The notes under the pieces: generated by a model
The model's input: only the letters and a program-made list of their open reading frames with translations
The model's database searches: none
Told to the model about the DNA's origin: nothing
In this document: positions 8,544-17,265 of the stretch, piece by piece
Layout: every line of letters starts with the position of its first letter
How positions within the stretch are numbered: position 1 is the first letter of the stretch
Assembly: GCA_963709295.1 (NCBI GenBank)
Contig: CAVPVW010000008.1
Location: 124,001-188,000, forward strand
Reading direction: 5' to 3'
From: JBGPQJ01 sp963709295
Lineage (GTDB): Bacteria > Chloroflexota > Anaerolineae > Anaerolineales > Villigracilaceae
DNA: 64,000 bases
Program-made: the position numbers and the translations under genes

Positions 8544-9938
8544 TCAACTCCACTGCCAGGTCGTGCCTTCCTTGCCGTCCTCCAGGGTCACGCCCATTTC
8601 CTTCAGCCGGTCGCGGATCAAATCGGACATTGCCCACTGTTTCTGTTTTCGCGCCTCGCTGCGGACTTCCACCAGCAGGTTGATGAATTTATCCGCGTCT
8701 CCGGAGCCGGTCTTTCCGCTCAAACGCAGACCGAGGATGCCCGTCAGCTCCCGCAAGGTATCCTGTGCGGGTTTGAGCTGCGCATCGTCCGCGCCGGCAT
8801 CCCGGGCGGTGTTGACCGCGCGCACCAGGTCGAAGAGCGCCCCGAGCGCGCCGGCGGTGTTGAAGTCGTCGTCCATCGCGGAGGTGAAATCCGTGCGGGT
8901 GGATTCCAACTGTGCGGCCAGGGCGGACAAGGCCCCGGCCGGCGCCGAGCTCCCCTTCACTGAAGCCGGCTTCAGGGCAGCCTTGATGCGCTCCAGGCCT
9001 TTTTCGGCGGCATCCAGCGTCTCATCGTTGAACATCAGCGGCGCGCGGTAGGAGCCGTTGAGCACGAGCATGCGCATCACATCGCCGTCGCGTTTGGCAA
9101 GGAATTCCTTGATGCTGATGATGTTGCCCAGCGACTTGGACATTTTCTCGCCGCCCAACTGCAGCATGCCGTTGTGAATCCAGTACCGGGCGAACGGCTT
9201 GCCGGTCAGCAACTCGGTCTGGGCGATCTCGTTCTCATGGTGCGGGAAGATCAGGTCGTTGCCGCCGCCATGGATGTCGATCTGTTCGCCAAGGTGGTGC
9301 AGGTTCATCGCCGAGCACTCGATATGCCAGCCGGGGCGGCCCTTGCCCCACGGGCTGTCCCAGGCGGGTTCGCCGGGCTTGGCGGATTTCCACAAGGCAA
9401 AGTCCATCGGGCTTTCCTTGCGGTCATCCACGTCGATGCGGGAGCCGGACTGCATGTCTTCAAATTTCCGCCCGGAGAGCTTGCCGTAGTCGGAATCCTT
9501 CGCCACCCTGAAGTACACGTCGCCGCCCACTTCATAGGCGTAGTCTTTTTCTCCCAGCTCACGAATCATCCCGACGATATTGTCGATCTCCTGCGTGGCG
9601 CGCGGATTGATCGTGGCAGGCAAAACATTCAGGTCCAGCAGGTTTTGGTGATAATCCTTGATGTAACCTTCCGCCAGCGCGAACGGATCCACGCCCATCT
9701 GGTTGGCGCGGTTGATGATCTTGTCATCCACGTCGGTGTAATTCATGACATGCAGGACCTTGTACCCGCGAAACTCAAGATAGCGACGGATGATGTCAAA
9801 CACCAGCGCGGACATGGCATGCCCGACGTGGGCATCGTTGTAAACCGTCACACCGCAGACGTACAACTTCACAACGCCCGGTTCGAGCGTCTGGAAATCT
9901 TCCTTTTTACGGGTGAGGGTGTTGTACAGGCAAATCAT
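8544..9938 (-). CDS. cysS: cysteinyl-tRNA synthetase
   Basis: 464 aa class Ia synthetase that charges tRNA-Cys in the cytoplasm. Visible parts are LYVCGVTVYNDAHVGHAMS, containing the zinc cysteine C28 and the HIGH-box variant HVGH (37-40), GWHIECSAM for further zinc ligands, GGNDLIFPHHENEIAQ in the active site, and EKMSKSLGN as the KMSKS loop. The C-terminal helical region includes FNTAGALGALFDLV. The ATG at 9938 has AAGGAGACACCT in front; an upstream in-frame ATG has no such site. It is a single-gene unit with a hairpin on each side. Confidence 0.95.
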   Translation of the reverse strand: MICLYNTLTRKKEDFQTLEPGVVKLYVCGVTVYNDAHVGHAMSALVFDIIRRYLEFRGYKVLHVMNYTDVDDKIINRANQMGVDPFALAEGYIKDYHQNLLDLNVLPATINPRATQEIDNIVGMIRELGEKDYAYEVGGDVYFRVAKDSDYGKLSGRKFEDMQSGSRIDVDDRKESPMDFALWKSAKPGEPAWDSPWGKGRPGWHIECSAMNLHHLGEQIDIHGGGNDLIFPHHENEIAQTELLTGKPFARYWIHNGMLQLGGEKMSKSLGNIISIKEFLAKRDGDVMRMLVLNGSYRAPLMFNDETLDAAEKGLERIKAALKPASVKGSSAPAGALSALAAQLESTRTDFTSAMDDDFNTAGALGALFDLVRAVNTARDAGADDAQLKPAQDTLRELTGILGLRLSGKTGSGDADKFINLLVEVRSEARKQKQWAMSDLIRDRLKEMGVTLEDGKEGTTWQWS

Positions 9939-9987
9939 AGGTGTCTCCTTGCTCCCATCAAGTGGCACAATTATAAACCACGGGATG

Positions 9988-10015
9988 AAAAAAGACGCGG
10001 CATGACCCGCGTCTT
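9988..10015 (-). terminator. terminator after the PIN-TRAM gene
   Basis: Nine-base stem AAGACGCGG/CCGCGTCTT with a six-base loop. Read on the minus strand it is followed by six T residues, which makes it a standard intrinsic terminator for the gene that ends at 10038. Confidence 0.85.
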
Positions 10016-10037
10016 GAAATTATCAATCACAGAAAGT

Positions 10038-11093
10038 CTAATCCTCGGGTTTGGCGAAGATCATTCTCCCGGCAGCCGTCTGCAGGACCTTGGAGACGGT
10101 CACCGTCTTGGTCTGGTTGAGGAACTTGTTGCCGTTCTCCACCACCACCATCGTGCCGTCGTCCATGTAGCCCACACCCTGGTTGGCTTCCTTGCCTTCC
10201 TGGATGATCTGGATGCTCATCAGCTCGCCGGGCAGCACCACCGACTTGACCGCATTGGCCAGCTCGTTGATGTTGAGAATGGCCACTCCCTGCAGTTCCG
10301 CGACACGGTTCAGGTTGTAGTCGTTGGTCAGGATGGGACACTTCAACTGGCGGGCGAGGACCACCAGTTTGTCGTCCACTTCGCGCATGCCTTCCACATC
10401 GATATCGCTGATGCGCACAGTGATGTTGGGTTCCTTTTGAAGGTTGCTCAGCACTTCCATGCCGCGCCGTCCGCGCTGCCGGCGCATCGAATCGGGTGAA
10501 TCCGCGATGTATTGCAACTCATTCAGCACAAAGCGCGGGATGAGCAGCGACCCGGGCAGGAATCCCGTATGGGCAATGTCCGAGATGCGCCCGTCGATGA
10601 TCACGCTCGTGTCGAGCAGGATGGTCTTCCCGGACTGGTAGCTGCCGGGCTGGGTGGGGTCCCCGCTGTGCCTGCCAAAGATGGAGCGCAGCACGCCGAT
10701 GATGTCCGTTTGGCGCATCACAAAAAGCACGATGCCAAAGTACCCGAAAAACAACACGGATAGGAACGGAAGAATGTTCCCGAAAGGGTCGGGCAGGGTC
10801 GAGAGGGGAAATGTCAGCAGGGCGGCGATAATCAGACCTGAGACCAGGCCGATCAGGGCTGAGAAGAGTGTTTCGGGTGAAACACGTTTCATCAGCGACC
10901 GAAAACCGCGAGCCGGACGGGTGGTTAAATAAGGGGTAACGACCAAGCCAAAGAGCGCGCCCACCAGGGTGAGCACGACCGTGTACAACGCCAAATTGGT
11001 TTCACTAAGGCTTCCGAGCCAGTACCCGACGTACCCCCCAATGAATGCGAATACAAAAAGGCCAACGATGCGCGCAATAAAATCAGCGCTCAT
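10038..11093 (-). CDS. PIN- and TRAM-domain membrane protein (YacL-like)
   Basis: 351 aa. Four hydrophobic helices fill residues 5-128. A PIN nuclease domain starts at about 158 with ILLDTSVIIDGR (D161 as first acidic ligand) and includes FVLNELQ and NDYNLNRVAEL. A TRAM RNA-binding domain closes the protein (about 285-345, GELMSIQIIQEG...GQGVGYMDDGTMVVVENG). This layout is that of YacL-type membrane-anchored PIN proteins; they are thought to act on RNA, but substrates are not established. AAAGGAG lies before the ATG at 11093; a longer in-frame version to 11204 lacks a site. It is divergent from moaA. Confidence 0.85.
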   Translation of the reverse strand: MSADFIARIVGLFVFAFIGGYVGYWLGSLSETNLALYTVVLTLVGALFGLVVTPYLTTRPARGFRSLMKRVSPETLFSALIGLVSGLIIAALLTFPLSTLPDPFGNILPFLSVLFFGYFGIVLFVMRQTDIIGVLRSIFGRHSGDPTQPGSYQSGKTILLDTSVIIDGRISDIAHTGFLPGSLLIPRFVLNELQYIADSPDSMRRQRGRRGMEVLSNLQKEPNITVRISDIDVEGMREVDDKLVVLARQLKCPILTNDYNLNRVAELQGVAILNINELANAVKSVVLPGELMSIQIIQEGKEANQGVGYMDDGTMVVVENGNKFLNQTKTVTVSKVLQTAAGRMIFAKPED

Positions 11094-11278
11094 GGATAAC
11101 TCCTTTCCAGATAAATGCAAGAATAAATTCGGTTCTATTAATATAAATGAATAAAACCTGCCTTCATGATAGCATGTCTTCCAATTAGCGTCAAATACAT
11201 CCAAATGAGCGAATTTTCTTACGGCTAGTCACGTCTATCCGCATCCCACTCATTCAGGAAAAGCTAATTTTGTACGAG

Positions 11279-11284
11279 TATAAT
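11279..11284 (+). promoter_or_regulatory. candidate -10 box for moaA
   Basis: TATAAT 33 bases upstream of the moaA ATG. The -35 position is weak (TTCAGG-like). It would drive moaA and the abutting HAD gene. The leader is too short to hold a molybdenum-cofactor riboswitch. Confidence 0.4.
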
Positions 11285-11316
11285 GGACTTACTTTATTGG
11301 TAGCTGTGGAGAATAA

Positions 11317-12291
11317 ATGGCCATCGACCGATTTGGACGACGTATACATTATCTGCGCATTTCCCTCACCGACCATTGCAACCTGCGCTGCATCTATTGC
11401 ATGCCCGAGGAACAGGTCTTCCGTCCCAATGCAGCCCTGATGCAGGACGACGAAATCCTTCTTCTCACCCGCCTTTTTGCCAGCCTCGGGTTCGACAAGA
11501 TCCGCCTGACGGGCGGCGAACCGACCGTGCGCGCCAACGTGGTGGATATCGTGCGCGGCATCGCCTCCACCCCCGGTATCAAGTCTGTCTCGATGACGAC
11601 CAACGGCGTGCTGCTCTCGCGTCTGGCTCAACCATTGAAGGAAGCCGGCTTGCAGCGGGTGAACGTCAGCATCGACACCCTCAACCCTGATAAGTTCAAG
11701 CGCCTCACCCGCTGGGGAAAGCTGGATGACGTCTGGAAGGGAATCCTCGCGGCTGAACAGGCCGGTTTGAGCCCGGTCAAGCTCAACGCCGTGGTGGTCA
11801 AAGGGTACAACGAGGAGGACGTGATCGACCTCGCCGCGCTGACCATCGACCGCCCGTGGCAGATGCGCTTCATCGAGATGATGCCCTTCGCCGAAGTCAC
11901 AGACCTCCAGACCAGCCAGATGATCACCGCCGCACAAATCCAGCACCAGATCGAAAGCGAGTTCGGCACACTGGAAGCCACGAACGATTATGACGGCGAG
12001 GCGCGCATCTTCCGCATCCCCGGCGCGCAGGGAGAGATTGGTTTCATCTCATCGGTCACTGTTCCCTTCTGCGCGGCCTGCACCCGTGCCCGTCTCACCG
12101 CCGACGGCGTCCTGCGCATGTGCCTGCTGCGTGAAAAGGAGATCGACCTGCTGACCCCGCTGCGCAATGGGGCCATGATCGATGACCTGCGGGACATGAT
12201 CCTGCAAGGCGTGTGGGAAAAACCCTGGGGACACGGGCTTGCGGATGGCATCATCCCGCTCAATCGCGCCATGAACGAGATCGGCGGGTAG
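11317..12291 (+). CDS. moaA: GTP 3',8-cyclase MoaA (molybdenum cofactor synthesis)
   Basis: 324 aa radical-SAM enzyme that makes 3',8-cyclo-7,8-dihydro-GTP, the first step of molybdopterin synthesis. The N-terminal [4Fe-4S] triad is C21-x3-C25-x2-C28 in DHCNLRCIYCMPEE. RLTGGEPTVR is the SAM-binding GGE motif. The second cluster site is FCAACTRARLTADGVLRMC near residue 255. The usual C-terminal GG is present (NEIGG), which is needed for activity with MoaC. GGAG precedes the ATG. No other moa genes are in the window. The stop codon abuts the ATG of the HAD gene, so the two are co-translated. Confidence 0.92.
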   Translation: MAIDRFGRRIHYLRISLTDHCNLRCIYCMPEEQVFRPNAALMQDDEILLLTRLFASLGFDKIRLTGGEPTVRANVVDIVRGIASTPGIKSVSMTTNGVLLSRLAQPLKEAGLQRVNVSIDTLNPDKFKRLTRWGKLDDVWKGILAAEQAGLSPVKLNAVVVKGYNEEDVIDLAALTIDRPWQMRFIEMMPFAEVTDLQTSQMITAAQIQHQIESEFGTLEATNDYDGEARIFRIPGAQGEIGFISSVTVPFCAACTRARLTADGVLRMCLLREKEIDLLTPLRNGAMIDDLRDMILQGVWEKPWGHGLADGIIPLNRAMNEIGG

Positions 12292-13017
12292 ATGCTTTCT
12301 CCCGACGGAATCCGTGCCATTTTCTTCGACCTCGACGGGACCCTGCGCTTCAACCGCCCGTCAGGCCGGGACTATTTCATGGATTATGCGGCCACCCTCG
12401 GTGTGCAGACCTCGCCCGACCAGAGAGCCTTCGTCTGGCGCTGGGAACACTGCTACTGGGCAAATTCCTCCGATCTTCTCAAAGACGAGGCGAATTACCC
12501 CGATCATGATGCCTTCTGGCTGAACTACAGCCGCCTCCAGCTCATCCAGATGGGATGCGCAGCCGACCAGGCGGAACAACTTGCGCCGCTGGTACACAGC
12601 TATATGAAAGAGAACTACAAACCTGAAAACTGGGTGGACCCGGTGACCTTTGACTTGCTGGCTGAATTGAAAGCAGCGGGTTTTCTATTGGGCGTGATCT
12701 CCAACCGGGACCTGCCTTTCGATGAGGAACTAACCAAGCTTGGGCTGGATAAATATTTCACGCTGGCAATTTCCGGCGGGGAGGCCGGTTCCAAGAAACC
12801 CGAGGCGGGCATTTTCCATTACACACTGACCCGCGCAGGCTCCCGGCCTGAGGAGACGATGTACGTCGGCGACAACTACTTCGCGGATGTGGTCGGCGCC
12901 CGCAATGCCGGCTTGCATCCCGTGCTGCTGGATATCGGCGGGATATTTCACCAGCCCGGCTGTCCAAGCATCAATACGTTGGGGGATTTACCTGCCGTAC
13001 TCGCTTTTGCCAAGTAA
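12292..13017 (+). CDS. HAD-superfamily hydrolase
   Basis: 241 aa. Motif I is FFDLDGTLRF (D13, D15), motif II is VISNRD, motif III is KKPEAGIF, and motif IV is YVGDNYFADVVGARNAG, so all four catalytic motifs of a phosphatase-type HAD are present. A helical C1 cap of roughly 95 residues lies between motifs I and II. The substrate cannot be told; phosphoglycolate-like phosphatases and dehalogenase-like enzymes share this pattern. The ATG follows the moaA stop with no gap, so it is co-translated with moaA, although no link to molybdopterin is known. Confidence 0.82.
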   Translation: MLSPDGIRAIFFDLDGTLRFNRPSGRDYFMDYAATLGVQTSPDQRAFVWRWEHCYWANSSDLLKDEANYPDHDAFWLNYSRLQLIQMGCAADQAEQLAPLVHSYMKENYKPENWVDPVTFDLLAELKAAGFLLGVISNRDLPFDEELTKLGLDKYFTLAISGGEAGSKKPEAGIFHYTLTRAGSRPEETMYVGDNYFADVVGARNAGLHPVLLDIGGIFHQPGCPSINTLGDLPAVLAFAK

Positions 13018-13050
13018 TACTGAAATCAATTTTATTGCGGGGGTTTTCCG

Positions 13051-14399
13051 ATGGCTCATGAACAAAAACTGATTCGAACGGTACGCGTGCTCAACGAACA
13101 GGCGGTGGGGGTGCTCGCCAGCCTGCTCTCCGCCATTTCAGATGTGAATGGCACGGTCGGCGATATCCGCATGATAACGGAAACATCCGGTCATGTGGTG
13201 CGCGACATCACCATCTATGCGGATGACAAGGAGAAAATCGAAGCGATCATCGAAGCGATGCGCCAGAATCCCGGCACAAAAATCCTTGAAGTGCGGGACG
13301 AGGTGCTCGAGCTGCATCAAAAAGGGAAGATCGCCATCCGTTCGCGTTATAAAATCGATTCAATGGAGACCCTGCGTCGCGTGTATACCCCGGGGGTGGC
13401 GGAAGTCTGCATGAAGATAGCCAAGGACCCCTCGTTGGCCCGCCTGTACACCTCCACAAGTCATTTGGTCGCCATCATCACTGACGGGACGGCCGTGCTT
13501 GGCCTGGGAGACATCGGTCCGCTGGCCGGCATGCCTGTCATGGAAGGAAAGGCCATGTTGATGGAGTTGCTGGTCGGGCTGTCTGGGATGCCGATCCTGC
13601 TGAACACCAAGGACACGGACCGGATCGTGGAAGCCATCGCTGCCATCTCGCCTACCTTCGCTGCCATTCAACTGGAGGACATCTCCGCACCGCGCTGCTT
13701 CGAGATCGAGGAACGCCTGCAAAAAATGCTCGACATCCCCGTCATGCACGATGACCAGCACGGCACGGCCGTGGTCGTCACCGCCGCGCTGACTGTCGCC
13801 GCGCGCACCACCGGCACAGACTTGCGCAAGGCGGTCATCGGGCAGATCGGCCTCGGCGCGGCAGGTTTGGCCATCGCGAAAATGCTCATGCGCCTGACCG
13901 GGAACGTGGCGCTCGGCGCTGATTTATCCGAGGATGCCCTGAAACGACTGGATGCTGCGGGGGGAAACGCTCGAACCTGAAAGAAATCATGGCGACCTGC
14001 GATATCGTCATCGCCACCACCGGCGCGCCGGGCTTGATCAAACCGGACATGGTTCGCCCCGGTCAGATCATCCTGGCTCTCTCGAACCCCGTGCCGGAGA
14101 TCGAGCCGGAGGCGGCGCTTAGACAAGGGGCAGCCTTTGCCGCCGATGGTAAATCCGTCAACAATGTGCTCGGTTTCCCGGGCATCTTCCGCGGCGCGGT
14201 GGACACTTATGCTCCGCGCATCACGCACGAGATGCTGGTCGCCGCCGCCCAGGCCATCGCGGACATGACCCCCGAGGGGAACCTGGTGCCCAGCCCGCTC
14301 GATAAGAAAGTCCACAGGGCGGTTGCACGCGCGGTCGCCGAGACCGCCATCCAGCAGGGCATTGCCAGGGCCGAGTACGTGCCCTACGTGGAAGAATAA
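13051..14399 (+). CDS. NAD(P)-dependent malic enzyme with N-terminal ACT domain, one frameshift
   Basis: About 449 aa. Residues 1-80 form an ACT-type regulatory domain (LIRTVRVLNEQAVGVLASLL...). The enzyme core follows: RRVYTPGVAEV, TDGTAVLGLGDIG, EDISAPRCFEIEERL and PVMHDDQHGTAVV, matching the metal- and malate-binding motifs of bacterial malic enzymes, then the dinucleotide fold GQIGLGAAGLAIAKM. It decarboxylates malate to pyruvate. The frame breaks near 13963 in a GGGGGGAAA run; restoring one base joins ...AAGGKRSNLKEIMATCDIVIATTG without loss, so a missing base in the assembly is likely. The ACT domain suggests amino-acid control, which is inference. It is separated by 33 bases from the HAD gene. 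Confidence 0.85.
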
Positions 14400-14400
14400 A

Positions 14401-14435
14401 AAATCTCCCGCAGGATAGAAACCTGCGGGAGATTT
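14401..14435. terminator. bidirectional terminator
   Basis: Perfect 14-base stem AAATCTCCCGCAGG and its complement around ATAGAAA, between the convergent malic enzyme and aminotransferase genes. A/T at the stem base supplies U-tracts both ways. Confidence 0.85.
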
Positions 14436-14437
14436 AT

Positions 14438-15673
14438 CTAGCTTTTGCCGTTCTTGTGTATCAAGTCCTGAAGCGTCAGTCCAAGGCGCGTCATCCCCTC
14501 GCGAATATTCTCCGGAGTAGGGAAGGAGAAGTTGATACGCATCGTATTGAGCCCACCGCCATTGGGGTGGAACGGTCCGCCTGGCACAAACGCCACCTTC
14601 TGATTGAGCGCCACCTTGAGCACCTCCGCGGCGTCCATCTCGGGGGGAAGAATACCCCACAGGAACATGCCCCCTTCCGGGTGGGTCCAGCGCGTCTCCT
14701 TGGGCCAAACCTCCTCCATCGTATCCAGCATCACGTCGCGGCGTTCCTTGTAGACCTGGCGGATATATTTCACATGCTCATCCAGGAAACCGCCCTTGCC
14801 CACTTCGTAGGCGACCACCTGGTTAAAGGTGGCGGTATGCAGGTCGGCAGCTTGTTTCGCCATGACCAGCTTGCGAATGACCTGCGCAGGGGCGATCACC
14901 CACGCCAGGCGGATACCCGGCGCGAGCAGCTTGGAGAATGTGCTCAGATAGATCACGTTTCCGGTGAACGCCGTCTCGTCACCCCGGTATTGAGCGTCCA
15001 GTGACACCACCGACGGCAGATGGTCGCCCTCGTAGCGCAGCTGGCCGTAGGGATCGTCCTCGATGATCGGCACGCCGTACCGGTCAGCCAGTTCCACCAG
15101 CCTCATGCGCCGCTCCAGGCTGAGGGTGGTCCCGCTCGGGTTCTGGAAATTGGGCAGAATGTAAATGAACTTCGGTCCGATGCGCAGCGCTTTTTCAAGC
15201 TCGTCCACCACCATCCCGTTTTCGTCGGAAGGCACCGAGATATATTGTGCGCCGTAGGCATTCCAAGCCTGAAGCGCTCCCAGGTAGGTGGGAGATTCGA
15301 CCACGATGTGGTCACCCTGATTGATGAACAACCTTCCGAGCAGATCGAGCGCCTGCTGAGAGCCTGAGGTGATAAGGATATTATCAGCCGTGATGTTGAC
15401 GCTATAACGCACGGTGTGACGGGCGATCATCTCGCGCAGCGGACGGTAGCCATCGGTGGTTCCGTATTGCAATGCCTGCGCCCCGTTGGTATCCAGAACA
15501 GCGATGCAGGCTTCTTTAAACTGCTTGACCGGAAAGACTTCCGGCGCGGGCAACCCTCCTGCAAAGGAGATGAGGTCCGGCTGCTCGGTCAGTTTGAGCA
15601 GTTCACGGATCACCGAACTCCCCATCCGCGACGTGCGGTTTGCATAGCGGTATTCCCAGGGTGTTTGCAGCAT
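14438..15673 (-). CDS. PLP-dependent class I/II aminotransferase (2-aminoadipate/LysN type)
   Basis: 411 aa fold-type I transaminase. Landmarks are the substrate loop SFAGGLPAPEVFP (36-48), LQYGTTDGYRPLRE (68-81), N176 in ILPNFQNPSG, D206/Y209 in EDDPYGQLRY, the Schiff-base K248 in STFSKLLAPGIRLAW, and a C-terminal arginine in MRINFSF. The subgroup is that of LysN/Aro8-like and MocR-derived aminotransferases acting on 2-aminoadipate or branched and aromatic amino acids; the exact substrate is open. AAGGAGAAAG precedes the ATG at 15673. The upstream leader holds a strong hairpin with a U-tract on this strand (15785-15822), so attenuation is possible. Confidence 0.82.
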   Translation of the reverse strand: MLQTPWEYRYANRTSRMGSSVIRELLKLTEQPDLISFAGGLPAPEVFPVKQFKEACIAVLDTNGAQALQYGTTDGYRPLREMIARHTVRYSVNITADNILITSGSQQALDLLGRLFINQGDHIVVESPTYLGALQAWNAYGAQYISVPSDENGMVVDELEKALRIGPKFIYILPNFQNPSGTTLSLERRMRLVELADRYGVPIIEDDPYGQLRYEGDHLPSVVSLDAQYRGDETAFTGNVIYLSTFSKLLAPGIRLAWVIAPAQVIRKLVMAKQAADLHTATFNQVVAYEVGKGGFLDEHVKYIRQVYKERRDVMLDTMEEVWPKETRWTHPEGGMFLWGILPPEMDAAEVLKVALNQKVAFVPGGPFHPNGGGLNTMRINFSFPTPENIREGMTRLGLTLQDLIHKNGKS

Positions 15674-16012
15674 TCTTTCTCCTTGTAAACGGTTTTTAGC
15701 CGACATGTGTTGCCATTATCAATTTCACGATGATCTTCTCAAAAGCTTATTTCAATAAATTCGATTCTCCTTTCGACAGGGACTAAAAAAGCCTGACAGG
15801 TGTGGTTGCACCCGTCAGGCTTGCCTGAGTTCACGGAATAAGCAGGACGCCTAGATCTAACATCCGTCGCATCTCGGCTTAATCTTACCCATTTTTGGCT
15901 TTCTGCGCAACCGACAAATAGCATGTGATGTGTCACCCTTTGGTCATAGGAGGAATCGGATTTCAATCTGCTTGTATAATGGATTCGACACAATCCACTC
16001 CCGGAGGCTGAC
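15674..16012. other. intergenic region with attenuator-like hairpin and M28 promoter box
   Basis: 339 bases between divergent genes. It holds the strong minus-strand terminator hairpin at 15785-15822 and, for the plus strand, a TATAAT at 15975-15980 that is 33 bases before the M28 peptidase ATG. I see no convincing short gene; one long minus-strand open frame across it has no ribosome site and runs through the hairpin. Confidence 0.6.
15785..15822 (-). terminator. strong minus-strand terminator or attenuator upstream of the aminotransferase
   Basis: A 14-bp stem (AAGCCTGACGGGTG with CACCTGTCAGGCTT, one G-U pair) and a 6-base loop, followed on the minus strand by TTTTTT. It lies about 110 bases before the aminotransferase start and no gene lies upstream on this strand for it to terminate. 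It must therefore end either a leader transcript or a small RNA of at most about 200 nt. Confidence 0.75.
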
Positions 16013-17200
16013 ATGCCAGAACCGACGTCAAATCACCCACAGGTTTCCGAATGGCTCTCCCATATCCGTGCGTTGGCCGTGGACATCGGTCCGCGCGGTT
16101 CGACCCGCGAGGGCGAGCGCAAAGGTGCTGAGTATGCCCAGGCGCAGTTTGAGAAATTCGGGCTGAAACCTGTCTGGGAATCGTTCAAAAGCGCCCGCTC
16201 CATCTTCCAGCCGCACCTGGTGGGCAGCCTGCTGATGCTGCTCGCCTTTGTCATCTTCCCACTTGGCGGCAGGACGACGGCAGTCCTCGCTGCGCTGCTG
16301 TCCATTCTTGTGCTGGTGTCAGAACTGCAGGAGCTGGGATTCCAAAACAATTTTTACCGCCTCATCCTGCCCAAGGGGGACAGCCAGAATGTGCATGCAG
16401 TTGTCCAGCCGGCCGGCGAACACCGGCAGGATTTGGTGCTGGTCGGGCATCTCGATTCGCAGCGCACCCCGCTCATCTTCCGCACTCCGGGGTGGGTGAA
16501 GACTTACGACCGCTTCACGACGGTGCTCTTTATCACCTTTATTCTGCAAGTCGTTCTGTATTCGCTGGCCATTTTCTTCCCATGGAGCTGGATCTGGTAC
16601 GCCACCCTTCCTACCGCCATCTGCGCGGTGCTGCTGGCCGCCCTGTGCATCCAGGCGGATTCCACACCCTTCACCGCCGGCGCAAACGACAACGCCACCG
16701 CCGCCGGTCTGGTGCTGGCGCTTGCAAATCACTTCGTCAAGAATCCTCTCCAGCACACCCGCGTGTTGGCGGTCTGCAGCGGCTGCGAGGAAGTCCAGCA
16801 CTACGGCATGATCGACTGGTACAAGCGCCACCGTGCGGAGTTGAAGAATCCGCGCGCACTGGTATTCGAGATGCTGGGCTGCGCCGGTCCCGCCTGGCTG
16901 ACCAAGGAGGGCATCATCGTCCCCTTCAAGGCGGATGCGGACATGTTAGCCCTGATCGAGCGCCTCTCGCGCGAGCACCCCGAGTGGGGCGCTTACGAGA
17001 CGAAAGTCAGCGGGGGCAACACCGAGATGGCGGACGCGGTCCGGGTCAAGGTGCCGGCCATCACTTTCTTCGGCATGACCCGCGAGGGAGTCGCCCCCTA
17101 CTGGCACCAGGTGGAGGATACCTTCGACAAGATGGACCCGATTGTGATGGAGAAGACCTGGAGCCTGGTCAACGCCTTTATCAAAGAGCTGGATCAATAA
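16013..17200 (+). CDS. M28-family zinc aminopeptidase with membrane insert
   Basis: 395 aa. The metal ligands of M28 peptidases are visible: H146 and D148 in VLVGHLDS, D226 in AGANDNATAAG, E259/E260 in SGCEEVQHYG, and later NTEMADA. In ordinary M28 enzymes the H-x-D and the GANDN motif are a dozen residues apart; here about 75 residues separate them, with two hydrophobic helices (about 168-190 and 196-214). A further hydrophobic hairpin occupies 69-104. So the catalytic domain is split by membrane segments. GGAGG precedes the ATG. It is a single-gene unit with its own -10 box and terminator. The peptide substrate is unknown. Confidence 0.75.
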   Translation: MPEPTSNHPQVSEWLSHIRALAVDIGPRGSTREGERKGAEYAQAQFEKFGLKPVWESFKSARSIFQPHLVGSLLMLLAFVIFPLGGRTTAVLAALLSILVLVSELQELGFQNNFYRLILPKGDSQNVHAVVQPAGEHRQDLVLVGHLDSQRTPLIFRTPGWVKTYDRFTTVLFITFILQVVLYSLAIFFPWSWIWYATLPTAICAVLLAALCIQADSTPFTAGANDNATAAGLVLALANHFVKNPLQHTRVLAVCSGCEEVQHYGMIDWYKRHRAELKNPRALVFEMLGCAGPAWLTKEGIIVPFKADADMLALIERLSREHPEWGAYETKVSGGNTEMADAVRVKVPAITFFGMTREGVAPYWHQVEDTFDKMDPIVMEKTWSLVNAFIKELDQ

Positions 17201-17204
17201 CCAC

Positions 17205-17242
17205 CAACCCCTCGCCGATAAAAGCGGGGGGTTGTTTTTTTT
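17205..17242 (+). terminator. terminator after the M28 peptidase
   Basis: GC-rich stem (CAACCCCTCGC with GCGGGGGGTTG) followed by eight T residues on the plus strand, immediately after the peptidase stop. Confidence 0.85.
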
Positions 17243-17265
17243 AATTTTATCTTGTGCGCTTGTCC

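Noticed and set aside
9174..10499. Long plus-strand open frame (about 440 codons) over cysS and the PIN gene
   Set aside because: It is antisense to two clear genes, has no ribosome site and no family features; a by-product of high GC codon use.
15785..15822. Possible T-box because the hairpin contains GGGTGCAACC
   Set aside because: The T-box bulge must read TGGN and be followed by ACC in a separate anti-terminator; here the sequence lies inside a simple perfect stem and no specifier loop was found.
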